Below the pieces are notes generated by a model that was given only the letters and a program-made list of their open reading frames with translations, was not told the origin of the DNA and ran no database searches. DNA of 64,000 bases from Elmis aenea (taxonomy: Eukaryota > Arthropoda > Insecta > Coleoptera > Elmidae): assembly GCA_947652605.1 (NCBI GenBank), contig OX393581.1, positions 26,654,788-26,718,787 of the forward strand, given 5' to 3'. This document shows positions 35,430 to 48,120 of this stretch, piece after piece; position 1 is the stretch's first letter, and each line of letters starts with the position of its first letter. Both the position numbers and the translations under genes were made by a program.

Positions 35430-36010
35430 CACATAAGTAAGTCTTTTTTGCACAACCCCAGATTTGGAAGCCATATGTCCAAATTGGCTTTAGTATTTGA
35501 TTGTGCAGAAGCACTTTATCTTGTATGGACAATTAGGATTTTCTTCCTATTAGCCAGTATAGTTATATATAATGTATGCCTAGCTTTTCTTTAATTTATT
35601 TAAGATGTTCTTTCTATCTAAGTCTGACATACAGGTTTATTCCCAAATATTTTGCCGTTTTTTGTTTGGTATTACTTGGTTATTAAGTAGTATTGGAATG
35701 TTTCATACTGTTTTATTAGTAAAATCAACATGGATAGATTTTTTTCATTAATTTTTGTTCATTGCCTGGTCCACGATATTTTATGGCCTACTTTTTAGTC
35801 GTTTCTTCGAACGTGTTATCACTCACCGCCAATACAGCAGTATCATCAATGAAGGTGGTTTTGGTAACGCCATCAAATTTTGGTAAATCCGCTGTGCAGA
35901 TGAGGTAGATCATTAGGCCTAGCTCGCCTGTGGTATGCCTGCCTTTATTTCTCTTATTGTAGAATATTCTTCATCTTTTTTGATTTCGAACATTCTGTCA
36001 GTTAGAAATA
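35430..36010 (-). pseudogene. Second, more decayed Jockey-like reverse transcriptase fragment
   Basis: On the minus strand, broken frames give GGIPQAS-like sequence, a stretch around IHVDFTNKTVSNIPILLNNQ, then LYWLIGRKS and FGHMASKSG, corresponding to the thumb and C-terminal region of Jockey-type polymerases (compare LYWLLGRNS in the neighbouring copy). Many stops. It is a separate, older insertion. Confidence 0.6.
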
Positions 36011-38285
36011 ACTGTAAAGGAACAGTTTTTATGAATTAGGATATCGACAATCCACTTTTATACTGTACATCTAGGATCTAAAGATTTATTAAAGTTTGAG
36101 ATACATTTATTTTTACTAGAATTTTTTTTATGTTTAAATTTACATGAGATTTGTCTTTGAAATTAGTTTTTAACCAAACCCGATTGAAAAATTCTACAGA
36201 TATTTTTATAAGTAGCATATAAAAATAATCCAATAATTGTAGTTACTTGAGTTTTACTATTTATAACTATCGTATTTATCTATGGTGGGTGTGCTTTTGT
36301 AAGTATTTACGATATGTATCTTCTGGTGTCACAAATCAGGTCGACCATATTCAGAGTTCTCCAAGTAACCACTAGAGGCACTGCGGTATTAACTCTCTAC
36401 ACATCAATCACGCCTTGAAAGATAGGAAATGAACAAACCTAACCTGCTCTCGATTTTATATCCCAGTTTCATATACGCTTTTTGTTCCGCCGTTTTGATG
36501 TAGGGTTGATTGACTCGCACGCTAGCATTCATAGCATTGGCATTACAGCATCGCTTTTCCATTTTGCTAGCTACAGTACAACAAAAGCTTAAAATATCGA
36601 TATTAAAAACCTTTATAGATACATCTTTGTTATGTCCTAGATATACAACGGCTTATCCCAGGAGCGCTACACTTTATACAAATACAAATTGTAAATAGAT
36701 TAACAAAGTTTGTGTTTCTCAGTTCATTAATCTCTTGTATTGCAATATCAAAAGTCTGTAATATAAACAACCAAAAACCGATAGTTGCTTCTTTGTAATC
36801 TTTTCAACATTGTCTTTGAGCAGTGCATTATTATTATTATGCATCTTAATTTAAATTGTAACCTCCCATTAAATTTCTTTAGTAATCGAAGATTTCTTAA
36901 AGATTCTTATTTATTGGTAAATACATCTTCAAAAAATCTAAAACGGGTCAAAAAATATTAAGCTCACTCCATTTATAGTTATTTATACTATATGCGTGAA
37001 ATAAGTCTAGATTGGACAAAATAATTAAAATTTGGAAAATGCCAAAAAATCGAAACCAAAGCATACAAAAATGGAAAAAATCAGACGTTTTGGTAATAAT
37101 ATACTTACAGTATTATTTTTTGAAAAAGATGTTTTTCAAATACCTTTATTTACGGTTTGCTACTCCGTATATCAAAAAAAAGTTTGCAAGACCATTCTCA
37201 TTAAACTATCTGCAAAGTTTTGACCAAGTTTACTATCTTGTCGAATTAGGCGAGATTATCCGAGTTATTTGAAACAGATTCCATGCGTAAAGGTGTTAAC
37301 CCCATATAAGAGTCGATCTAACCATACGGGCTTTGCTAAACCTTTATGGTGACATTATTCGTCTGAAAAGAACAGCAGTTTAGTGTATTTTTTAAACAAT
37401 TACGGTAAAGACTTTTATATGAAGCTATATAAGACTATGTAATTTAGGACTACAAATTTTTAAGGGAAATTAATTAGTGTTGTCAACATTGAAATAAATT
37501 TTTGTGAGGATTGGCGAGGGGGGAAAACAAAAAAGATATTGAGGTGAAATACCTGTTTAAAATATTTGGATGTATTTCCAGAAATTGTTTTATATTTATT
37601 AAATAATGGTTTAGCTTTATAATTCTCGGCCTTTGTAAATTATAGAAATTAAGAAGCAAAACTTTTTGTGGAAAATGGTACTTTTACAAGGCATTGTACC
37701 TATTTATTATCTATGCTTAAAAATTCATAAAATTAAATAAAACTTTAAAATTCTTCTTATTGTGAAAGGGTAGACTACTAGCACTTTTTGTAAAAGGTAG
37801 TAATTAGATAAAAGAACTTTTTTTTTATATTTCATAATATACAATTAAAGAAATTTTATCTTAAAGATAAGTAGTCCAGTAAAAAACAAAAATTTTATCA
37901 AAAAGGTAAAAATATTAATTTTAATTTTTTTTGTCCCTTTGTGCACTTTCTACCAACAACTTTTTCTTCGAAGTTAACAGGAACAGTTTTTTTGAAAACT
38001 TCATTATTCCACATTTAAAAAATCTCACCTGTTTTCAGGTGTAGCATTTAATTAGTAACTTTTACGGGCAACGTTTCGTATTTTATAAAACAAACTTTTC
38101 AGTAACAATCAAGTAAATATCTGGACTTAACCGGAATTTGTATAAATATTCAAAAAACCTTACAAACCAAAAATTATGAAATTGAAGAACGTTACGTTGA
38201 ATCTTATTATACCGAGAAAATAATTGTCAATAATAATCAGCTTAGAAAGACACTAAAAAAGTAAACAAACACCAAAAACATACTA
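36011..38285. other. AT-rich region, nothing recognised
   Basis: No bounded element, splice-flanked exon or RNA gene seen. Open frames at 36510 and 37012-37272 are lysine/asparagine-rich and unconvincing. Confidence 0.35.
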
Positions 38286-38293
38286 CTTAGATC

Positions 38294-38713
38294 CAGGGGT
38301 TTGGAGCAGTCCAATTTTTTAGTTGCTCCGCTCCAGCTCCGCTCCGGCATCAAAATTCCTGCTCCGGCTCCGCTCTAGCTCCGCTCGATGCTCCAAATAT
38401 TGTTAACATTTTTAAAGAAAGTTTTTTGATTAAAAAAAATTGATTTTAAAAACAAAGTTTAATTTTATCGGATATGTAGAAGTTGGTCAAAAATAACAAA
38501 ATTTGGCCCTAACAAACAAGTGAAGTTAAATAAATGTTTGAAAAAATAGATTATTGATCTTCAAACGTTAAAAAAAAGGAAAAAAAAGTAGTTATTTTTT
38601 AAATTTTACATAATAAACTAGAGCAGTGGAGCAATCAAAATTATTTGCTCCGGGCAAAAACCCATTGCTCCACTGCTCCGTGCTCCAGCTCCGAGCTCCG
38701 CTCCAAACCCCTG
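38294..38713. mobile_element. Non-autonomous hAT element with GCTCCG subterminal repeats
   Basis: 420 bp with a perfect 8-bp duplication CTTAGATC (38286-38293 and 38714-38721). Ends CAGGGGTTTGGAGC and GCTCCAAACCCCTG are perfect inverted repeats. GCTCC/GCTCCG words recur many times in both terminal 100-bp zones, including GAGCTCCG. The core is AT-rich and non-coding. Confidence 0.95.
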
Positions 38714-38720
38714 CTTAGAT

Positions 38721-38936
38721 CAGTGTTTCCCAAATTGTGAACCGTGGACCCCTGGGATCCCGGAATTTTGCCGAAGAGGTCCCTCGAGCCATTTGTTACA
38801 TTCGAAAATAATTCAAATATACATATTTGTCAGGCTAAGTAAAAACAGAATTTCGTCTGCAAATCAATTCATTAGGGTCCTCTGTACGATATTAACTTTG
38901 TTACAGGTTTTTGGAGTACAAGGTTTAAAAACACTG
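38721..38936. mobile_element. Small hAT element abutting the previous one
   Basis: 216 bp, starting CAGTGTTTCCCAAATTGTGA and ending TTTAAAAACACTG. The younger 420-bp element inserted so close to its left end that the first base here is also the last base of that element's duplication. The reconstructed old flank (ACTTAGAT) matches the right flank (ACCTTAAT) at 5 of 8 positions, consistent with an old, decayed duplication. Confidence 0.7.
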
Positions 38937-38944
38937 ACCTTAAT

Positions 38945-40109
38945 CATTTTTTCACCCAAAAACAAAAAGAAGAACTTTCGAATTAAATAAATCGTTATTT
39001 TTACGGTACATATTAACAATACACATATACAATATCCGACGCTGATCCTGCCCACGTTAAAACTCAAAAAGTACTTTAATTATGCTCTCAGTAAAGATTA
39101 GAAAGTCGAGCAATTGTTAATAAAAATCAATAACTTCCTTATTTATGCAAGTTGGCGTAGTATTGGGCGACTTTTTACCTTAACGATGCACAGAGTAAAA
39201 GTGTTCGTTTGGCGTGAATTTAAAAGTAAAAAGTGTTAATTATAACTTTTCCCATTATTGAATCGAATATAAAAAGAAAATTGCTTCTCACTCCTGAATC
39301 CAATTTTGCGAATGATCCCGCTCGTTGGCAACAGATATCGCGATAAACGAGACGGTTTTACAAAGGCAGCGTAGAGATGAAGACTTCTTCCGCGCTTTGT
39401 AAACTGCGGGCGATACAGCTGATGGGTGTCACTCACAGCATAGGCAAGGAGCCGTCTTTTAGCTTGATTTCATTGCGTCTACACCACTTTAGTTGATCCT
39501 ATTCTTCAAACAAACATTGCACAGGCTTTTTGATGTTCACACAAAGTTCGCCTTCGCTTTGTGATGGTTAGCTAGCAGATTTTACGATAAACTGTTTTGC
39601 CCGTGCTCCGACACAAACGGTTAAATATACTCAATTTATGTGGAATCGGTTTCATCTGGCGAAACTCAGAAAATTGCTTGCTAGCACTCATACACAGAAA
39701 TTCGCTTTCGTCATCCGTGATACATAATTAAATTGCTACAACTACTTGCTGAATAAAAATACTTTAAAATTGGACATATTAAGTTACTGAGCATAATAGT
39801 ATTTTTAGTAGGCAAATGCATTTTTTACCAAGTAAACTGTTATCTTTTTACCAAACCATGAAATAAAAACCTTAATTTATTATAAATAAATCTCCAAGTT
39901 TAAGCTAATACAAAACCGTTTTTATATAGATACATAGAATTTAAAAACAGTAACCACTTCGTATTTGTGGAAGTTAGGATATACTATACACTTCTATTTT
40001 AGTAGTCGAGTAGGTATTTCATTACCGTAAATCTCTTTCGCGTATATGCTTACAATTGGTGAAATAAAAATTCTTGTATAATACGTACCTTAACACCTTA
40101 ACACGTCTA
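38945..40109. other. Unassigned sequence with a GC-richer, repeat-free stretch
   Basis: The stretch 39240-39720 has more balanced composition, no element ends and no long frame (66 codons at 39236-39436 minus, product unrecognised). It could be regulatory or unannotated non-coding transcript sequence. This is inference only. Confidence 0.3.
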
Positions 40110-40463
40110 TACCGGGTGTAAACGAAGTGTGGTACGCCTTTTTTTAGTTTTGAATTTATATGAATACATAAATATGAGATACAACTCACTATTTAAGTTA
40201 ATTTTTATAACCTCAACTAATTTTTAAATCAAAATTTTATTTTTTATTAAGTGTACCGTGACCTGCAAAAATTGAATTTTGTTATGTCAATAATAATTGT
40301 TCAAAAAAGGTTTTTGTTAATTTTGATTGACATTCAGCTTACTTTAATCGGCTTTGAAGGTTGCAGAATCGGATTTTTTGACATGTCAATTTTTTTAATG
40401 AAATGGTGCTGGTACACTCGATTGTTTAAATGGAGCATCTTCTAAGGAATCCATACCAACAAC

Positions 40464-42553
40464 CAGGGGCGGACAGGCCCGCCGGGCAACCGAGCAAATG
40501 CCCGGTCGGCCGCTGGGTTCAAGGGCCGATGTCGGTGACGTTAACACCAAATCATTTCCGAATCTAAATTAATTTTTCTACTACTATAATTAGCTTTATT
40601 TTACCAACTTAATAAAAAAATGCCGGGTGTTAGTGTTTTTTTTAGTGACTGTACGTCAGCGCATAAATAAAAAACCCTAAGGTGTACGGTCGATGTCTGC
40701 TGAGACTGTTGACAGCATTTGGGGAGGCTACAGGCTACCAATAGTACCAATACAAGTTTCTTTATTTTTTGTTTAGTGTGAAAATTAAAGACAGATTAAT
40801 GATTAATTAACCAAGTAAGTTTCGTTGTTAAATTATAAGTGATATAAGCTGAAGTTAGACTGGACACGTATCACTAAATTTTTTAAAGATTATTGTGTTT
40901 GAATAAATTTTGGACATTATACGCATGCAGCATAAACTGCATTATTATTATATTATCCAAAATTTGTATTACTAATATGTACTTAATTAATTAAATGACT
41001 GTGAATATACATATATTTACTTGGCTATTTTTAATCTTCTAATTATTTATAATTAATTATTAAATATATTTGTTTGGATACAAATTTCAATATGTACAGG
41101 ATAGCCTATTTTCGATGCCCATACAGAGTATCTCGGTTATTATCCAAGATAGAAAAAAACTAAGTACGTAGTCTCGATTTCTTTTTCGAGAGAAATTCAT
41201 TACCGTAAACAGGTTTTTGATATCTTTTTTAATTTTCGAAATATAGCCAAAAACCGATTTTTGGCAATTTTCAAAAATGTTAAATATCTTGCTTAAACGA
41301 AAAGATAGAGAAAAACTTTAAAGACATTTTTGGCATGGTTTTTTGTTCTTAATAAGATGGCGATATTTAATTTGTTTTTAATCATATAAATACCGATATA
41401 TTACACCCAACTTTCTTATTTTAAATAGCAACCATAAGCAAATTATATATTTTTGAAAAGCGCAAATAATAAACTTTCGATTGATGTCAAAGCCAACTTT
41501 GGTTGCCATTTAATATAAGAAAGGCGTAATATATCAATATTTGTATGAACAAAAAAAAATTAACATCGCTATCTCATTAAGGACAAAAAACCATGCAAAA
41601 AATGTCCTTAAAGTTTTTCTCGATCTTGTCGTTTAAGCGAGATATTTAACATTTTTGAAAACACCAAAAATGGTGTTAGATATATTTCGAGTATGAGAAA
41701 AGATATCATAAATGTTAAATATCTCGCTTAAACAAAAAGATAAAGAAAAACTTAGAAGATATTTTTTGCATAGTTTATTATCGATAATAAAATAGCAATG
41801 TTCAATTTTTTTAACCCATACAAATATTGATATATTACACCTAACTTTTTTATTTTAAATGGCAATCATAGTCGGCTTTGATATCAATCGAAAGCTTATT
41901 TTTTGCATTTTTCAAAAATATATAATTTGCCTATGGTTGCTATTTAAAATAAGAACGTTAGGTGTAATATATCAATATTCGTATGAGTATAAAAAAAATC
42001 AATAAAGCTATCTTATAAAGGACAAAAAACGATGCAAAAAATGTCTAAAGTTTTTCTTTATTTTCTCGTTTAAGCGAGATATTTAACATTTTTGAAAAGT
42101 GCCAAAAATCGGTTTTTGGCTATACATATATCGAAAATTAAAAGAGATATCAAAAATCTGTTTACGACAATAAATTTCTCTCGAAAAAAGAAATCGAGAC
42201 TACATACTTAGTTTTTTTCTATCTTGGATAATAACCGAAATACACTGTATAGGCATCGAAAATAAGCCACCCTGTACAGTCTACAGATAATACCTCTAAA
42301 TTACACTATGGGTGGTTTCGACACCGTTATTGTAAGTTGAAAAGCGTAAGTTAGGGTACATTTTTTATATGTGATTTTTTTATGCAAATCCAATAACTTA
42401 CTGGCAACCTTTAAGCAAATTTAAAATAGAAAACGCAGGGAGGGGCAAAAACAATCAATGCCATAAAAACGATATCGCGAAAGTTTATTTTACCTATGTG
42501 GCCCGATTTTGGAGAAATTGCCCGGTCAGTTTTATGCACCCAGTCCGCCCCTG
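40464..42553. mobile_element. hAT element with CAGGGGCGGAC ends, middle layer of the nest
   Basis: Perfect 8-bp duplication CCAACAAC at 40456-40463 and 42554-42561. Ends CAGGGGCGGACAGGC and CCAGTCCGCCCCTG. CCCGG and GGCC words sit near the ends (GCCCGGTCGGCCG, TTGCCCGGTCAG). The intact right arm of the outer palindrome preserves the pre-insertion sequence. A palindromic element at 41095-42276 fills most of its core, leaving about 900 bp of its own sequence without a transposase. Confidence 0.93.
41095..42276. mobile_element. Palindromic TA element (family P), copy 2, inner layer
   Basis: About 1.18 kb, opening TACAGGATAGCCTATTTTCG and closing AGCCACCCTGTA. It shares with the copy at 28551-29297 the blocks TATCTCGGTTATTATC, AAAACCGATTTTTGGC, AAATATCTCG/TTAAACGA and AAGAAAGTTAGGTGTAATAT variants. 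It is longer because the inner module is present about twice in alternating orientation, forming a hairpin of hairpins. Confidence 0.85.
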
Positions 42554-43293
42554 CCAACAACTTGTATTTTTATCAAGAGTCCACTTCAAAAACTTCAAAT
42601 TATTGTAGAGATTTATTAAGAGATTCAAACATTTGTTTGTTTCCACAGCTATCTTCCATAGCACCTTTGTTTTTGTTTTGAATGAATTGTTTTGTTGCAG
42701 TTATGCACAGTGTACCTACCTACTGCGATTAACAGGATCTCTTAATAAATCTTTACAATAAGTTGAAGTTTTTGAAGCGGACTCTTAATAAAAATACAAG
42801 TTATTGGTATCAATGGATTCCTTAGAAGATGCTCCATTTAAATAACCGCTTGTATCAACACCATTCTACTTAAAAAAATGACTTTTTGTCAAAAAACCGA
42901 TTCCGCAACCTTCAAAGCCGATTAAAATAACCTAAATGTCAATTAAAATTTACAAAAAAGATTTTTGAACAATGGTTGTCCTAACAAAATTCAGTTTATG
43001 CAGGTCAAGGCACACTTAATAAAAAATTAAATTTTGGTTTAAAAATTATTTGAGGTTATAAAAATTAACCAAAAAAAAATGCTTCCTCTTTCCAAAAATA
43101 TAAAAATATACAGGGTGTTCCATTTAAAATAACAAAGTTGTGGTTATTTACGGCGAAACCAGAAGTGAACAATTGCGTGCATGTGTTCAAGAAACCCGTT
43201 TTTTTGCAGATATCATCTGTCTAAAATTTCATTTATCTAAAATTAAAACTGAAGAAAAAAAGGGGGTGTACCACACTTCATTTACACTCGGTA

Positions 43294-45490
43294 TATAAGG
43301 GCATGGCCAAGTAAGCAATGCAGCCATAAGTCCGTTAATTTTCTAATAGCGGCAATGGGCTTGTATGGGATTTCTTTTATTAATTTAATTTTTAAAGAAA
43401 ATTTGAAGGTAAAAACTCCATTGACATACATAAATAGATGCAATAATGAGTAAACCAACTAAAAAATGAGTAAAATGAAGGGTTAATAATTGTTATTAGC
43501 TATTAATGTTTAAAAGACATTTATGGAGCGTGTATTTCTACGGTAGGCGTGCAACCCATGATACATGCTGTGTACATAGAAGAAGTTAAACACCACGTAA
43601 CCGTTTTTTTTTGTGTGTACGATAGTTGCAAAATACGCATCCGAGTTTAAGCGAGCAAAAATAAGTAAAAATTGTGCGTGTTATACCCAAGATGTTACTA
43701 TAACAGTTTAAATGTTGTAGATAGTGTTTGTCACGTGTACTATAAAATTTAAACAAATAATAGTAAAACTAATTTTTTCTTTAAAAGCAACTGATCTTTA
43801 ATTGTAAAAAAAGTAACTAGTATAATCCGCCGGCTTCTCACAATGTCTAGTCTTAAAGTAAAGTGTATTTGAGAAGATGATGAAAAGGCACTCAGAAGTC
43901 CATGTCGTTTGCTTATCCAATAGTCTGGTTGAGAACAAAAATATCATTTAATAGACTTTACGTCTGTGTAAGTGTAAGATTTTTGAATTTTTTGATTTAA
44001 ATCTAAACACAGCATTTAATACCCAAAGCTGCTTTCTCTCATTATGCTAATACCTTACTAACAAATATTCTAGTTGATTACCAAAAAAATTGTAATAAAG
44101 GGCCAAACGCAACAAAAAAAGACTTAAAATCTTGCATTGAATTTTTTTAATGTAATAAATAAGCAAGTTATGGTCTTTATGAAATCGCTAAACCACAAAT
44201 AACATCAGTCACTATTGTTTCATTTAGGTACAATATATTCGAATTCTTTATGAGTATTTTCTTGCCACATTAAAAATCGCTTTAAGTGTTCTTGTATCAA
44301 ATTTGAATTTTTTTTAGCTAAAATAAGAATTTTAGTTGAAAAGAGTATTTAGAATAATGTAAAAATATTATGTTTTGGCCAAAATCAAATAATAGAAACC
44401 TTTAAATATGCCCACTTAATTAATAACAGACAGCTTTAACCATTATAAATTTAAAAACAACTTCTTCATTTATTTGTATGCGGAGTATATAAATCAAATG
44501 TTTCCAAAGGTAGATGTAAAAATTGCTTTAAAAATTTGTTACGTACAAAAAGCACTTAAACTGAAATCGTAAAGGTTTTTTTACATTCAAAACAAAGAAA
44601 GTCCACTTTCTTTAACTCTTGAGAGAATTCCTTTACAGCATTTTTCACATAACTTAGTAGTTGATATGCTGTTCCCTACACATTTTAGAACACACGCGCC
44701 AACAACGCCCTTACTAACACAACGGAACATAAGGAGTTTACGAAATTTATAACTATCAGTAAACTAGGGCTGAATAAACGAGAATACATGCCTATTTAAT
44801 CTAGGGTTTGCATAACTAACGATTTTGGGTAAAAAATTGCAATACATGTTATTTATAGGTTAGTAAGCCCGCCAACTATAAACTAGGCATTGAGAAAATT
44901 ACATCCATAGACTTAGTTTAAAAATGTTATTGATTTACTTCGTAAATCTAATGTATTATTTTACTATATTTTGTTGCAATTTTGTTACAAGTAAATACAA
45001 GCGCTAAAGAGTTGATTTATTGAGAAAATTGCACACAATTTTAATTTTAAGCTTGATCTGAAATTTTAAATAATTGGAATATTCGCTTTAAAGATTTTTC
45101 ATTTAAGGCATATTTAATTTTGTTATTTCGTATGGACTAGATTATTAAATAATCTATAATTGAAATGTATGTTTAAAATGACTTTAAAAACTGCTTAGAT
45201 TTATTCTTTAGATTGACTGTGTAGCTTTTGTCAATTCCAAAATATAAACACACAAATTTTAATTATTTTTACCAGTATTAAACCAATAGGGGGACGAACA
45301 GTTTGTTTAATCCGTGTGTATAGTAAATGTAAATCTAAATGTACGTAAATAAATTTTAATAGAAAATATTAATTTGTTGTGTAAAAACCAAATTGTATGT
45401 ATTAAAACTTAATACAAACTATTTTTAGCTAAAAACGAAAAATTTTGCTATTTGTGGGTACCTACTTTGTATATCATTTAATAGTATTTT
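43294..45490. other. AT-rich region, nothing recognised
   Basis: No bounded element or coding segment seen. Confidence 0.4.
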
Positions 45491-45608
45491 ACATAACAAG
45501 AGTTGTAAGAAGCATATTACGCACGAGTGGGAAAAAAACGCACGGAGCCGCATGGCGGCGAGTGCGTGTATCCACGAGTGCGTAATTGCTTTACAACTCG
45601 TGTTATGT
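45491..45608. repeat. 118-bp GC-rich palindrome
   Basis: The left half opens ACATAACAAGAGTTGTAA and the right half closes TTACAACTCGTGTTATGT. The inner pair ATTACGCACGAGTGG / CCACGAGTGCGTAATT is also inverted, with GGAGCCGCATGGCGGCGA at the centre. It stands out from AT-rich flanks and may be one end of a larger unit that includes the tandem repeat to the right. Confidence 0.75.
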
Positions 45609-45719
45609 AGCTTATTTTTTCTACGAACACATAAAACCTACGACTTCAACGGCTTTTTGGCTAATATTATACATGTAATTACGTTGTCTTGTCAATTTTG
45701 ACGTTAGCCTACTTTGACA

Positions 45720-45875
45720 TTTCTAGACAAGTGTGCTTTGTGCGTTATAACTCAGTTACTATGCATGCAGGCAGTGTTTGACTTAAGACTACTTGGAACT
45801 TTCTAGCCAAGTGTGCGTTTTGCTTACCGTGCGTTAGGACTCACTTACTATGCATGCAGGCTGTACGGTAAGAGT
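45720..45875 (+). repeat. Two direct repeat units, about 80-bp period
   Basis: Unit 1 from 45720 and unit 2 from 45800 both read TTTCTAG-CAAGTGTG, a GTGCGTTA block, then TTACTATGCATGCAGGC (to 45770 and 45861). Unit 2 has an extra TTGCTTACC segment. The stretches TTTTTTCTAC (about 45620) and GTAGAAAAAA (45890-45902) on either side are inverted, hinting at a bounded element of about 290 bp. Confidence 0.65.
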
Positions 45876-46079
45876 CATTTACGTTAGTGGTAGTAGAAAA
45901 AATCACCCACCGATTATGAATAATAAGAAATTGTTATACTAAAACCTACAGAACTAGCAACTTAGTACATACATAACTTGAGAATACATCGCCATAGGAT
46001 TGAAGTGTTGAACTTAGAAAATATATGATGGTACATGAATAAAATATTGATTTTGTTTTCTGCAAATATAAGCTTTTAC

Positions 46080-46760
46080 ACGCGACGTGAATCAGAACAA
46101 GTGAATTTACTGAATGAGCTTACAGGGAATTGTCGCCATGCGATTGTGAGCCCGTCGGTTATTGAAGTATCATCGACAAAAATGTCATAGGTTTAATGCA
46201 ATCTACAATTAATTGCACTTGAAAAGCAATTAAAAGAATCAACAGATGCATTGAAATAAATACCAGAGACAAATCAGTACATAAACAAATAGATCACAGC
46301 GAATAGGATTTCCAATTTATACCGATATTAAATTGAATTATAACCACATGGAACAAAAAGTATTCATAAACAGCTGACAGTCAGAATCGAATAAAAACGG
46401 AACAATAAAACAATAAATCACCAACGCACTGAGTCGATTTTCATAGGACATATGTCACCCTTATGAAATATAGCTTTTACTTGTGCCCAGAGCATTCAAT
46501 TATGGTTCATTTACGTGCACTTGACGTCTAAATTCCCTTATTTTAATTGATATAAGTTAATTAACAAATTACTTTGTCCGCTAATTTAATTATAAGGGAA
46601 ATGCGGGCAAATCTATAGTACGCCGCACAGGTGGAGTTGACAGCTTTGTGAACCTCAGGTATCTAGAGCTGTAATAGCTTTGTTATCTGACTGGTTATGA
46701 TCATGATGGAATTTAGTTTCTCTGCGGGCAACAGGCAATGAGCCCACGGTGATATGTGCC
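46080..46760. promoter_or_regulatory. Repeat-free, GC-richer stretch: candidate intronic regulatory DNA
   Basis: The flanks are AT-rich, but this stretch has mixed composition, no transposon ends and no long frame. It contains homeodomain-type TAATTA/AATTAAT words, a CAGCTG E-box, a TACGTGCACTTGACG stretch and a distinctive GCCATGCGATTGTGAGCCC segment. It may be a conserved enhancer of the host gene. Only composition and motif words support this, and such words are common by chance. Confidence 0.25.
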
Positions 46761-48120
46761 ATATTTCTTTGATATAAGAGTCTACAATACTAATAATAAT
46801 ATATTCAATATTCCACGACCCACAAAATTTTGTAAAAGCACGTTTTTACTCGTAGATCAACCACATTAGTGCTCAAAACTGTCTGTAGAAGAAAAGTACA
46901 GTAATCCCTTAATTTACGCGAGTACTTGGTTCTAAAAAACAGCGCCTAAATGAAAATCATCTAAATGAAATAATGCAAAAAATGTTTAAAATAGTGACCT
47001 GTCCATATATTCAATTATTTTACTTTTGCTGAGCTACAAGAGTTTAAACTAAAGTTTAATTTTTAAATATACGTCCATATAAAAGGCTACTGCAAAAAAC
47101 ACACTTTTTGATGTAACTATCAATTATTTTCATAAATATATCAATTGCTTAACTTTGGAAAGAGTCCGTTGAAGGCGGTGCATAGTTACTGTAAAACTTC
47201 TAATAACATAATTATGAATCTTTATGACCCTGTCTTAATCCTTAACTCTGATTGCATATAAACATTTTCGAACCTTGGATTATTATGGCGTTGACTCTAT
47301 CTTAATTCTCAATGACTTAATTCAATCTGGTGCCTAATAAATTATTTCAAAAGTAAAAAAATGTTACTGCACTTTAGTAAATTCGCGTAAATGAAGGGAA
47401 TACTGTAACTTAATTCTTTTTACGAAACCTTAGTTGCAGAGTTACACAATCATTGCTCTTTGCTATGATTGGACAGTTTTTTAAAAATAAAATTCGGTTT
47501 GTAATTAACCCACCACCTACTGCTCACACTGAAAATTGCATTTGACATCAATATAACAAAAAAATAATAAAAAAATTATTGAACGTCATTAGCTACGTTA
47601 AATAATTTTTTTCCGTGTACATGGTAACTGAGTTAGTTACAGAGAATTCTAATTTTTTCAGTATAGTATAGCTTAATAGCTTAATTCTATTAAATATTGC
47701 ATGTTTACCTACCTCTAAATTATCATAAAAGCGACAATAACACAAAGAATATGGGTGTTTTTAAAACAATATTAAATTACCTATCTGTAAGAAAATATAA
47801 AAATATATGGGGTGTTAAATTTAAACATATTAACTTATTAATGTTTGACAATAAAGTTTATCGTCAAGGCCCTCGAATTTGAATCACCCTGTACATACGT
47901 ATAAAAAAAGGCAGCAAATGAAACAATGTCAAACCAGATATAGAATATTTTTATTAATGTCTCATTCATTATTTTTAATTAAGATTTAAATTTGTTGTTA
48001 TAACTATTTATTTTCCGTTAAAGCTTATTCGATAAAACAATTTCATTTTACTAGTGTTTGACAGTCTACTAATGCCAAGAAATTCTCATTGTAGCTTTAA
48101 TCAATTGGGTAAATTTTGAA
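46761..48120. other. AT-rich region with a decayed TA-element pair
   Basis: TATGGGGTGTTAAATTT at about 47808 and AATCACCCTGTACATA at about 47882-47897 resemble the ends of a tiny TACAGGGTG-type element (about 90 bp), but the inverted match is short. Nothing else recognised. Confidence 0.35.

Larger units (their letters stand above)
40112..43291. mobile_element. Large palindromic TA element, outer layer of a triple nest
   Basis: Ends CCGGGTGTAAACGAAGTGTG and its complement lie between TA dinucleotides (40110-40111 and 43292-43293). The two halves are inverted copies meeting near 42670. Matching landmarks are CTTCAAAAACTTCAA, GGAGCATCTTCTAAGGAATC and AATCGGCTTTGAAGGTTGC and their complements. 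The left arm holds a 2.09-kb hAT insertion. Without it the element is about 1.1 kb. A TACAGGGTGTTCCA stretch in the right arm (43109) is absent from the left arm. Confidence 0.85.

Noticed and set aside
36330..36420. CCACTAGAGGCACTGCGG segment as a gene or element end
   Set aside because: A GC-richer word string only; no partner end and no reading frame.
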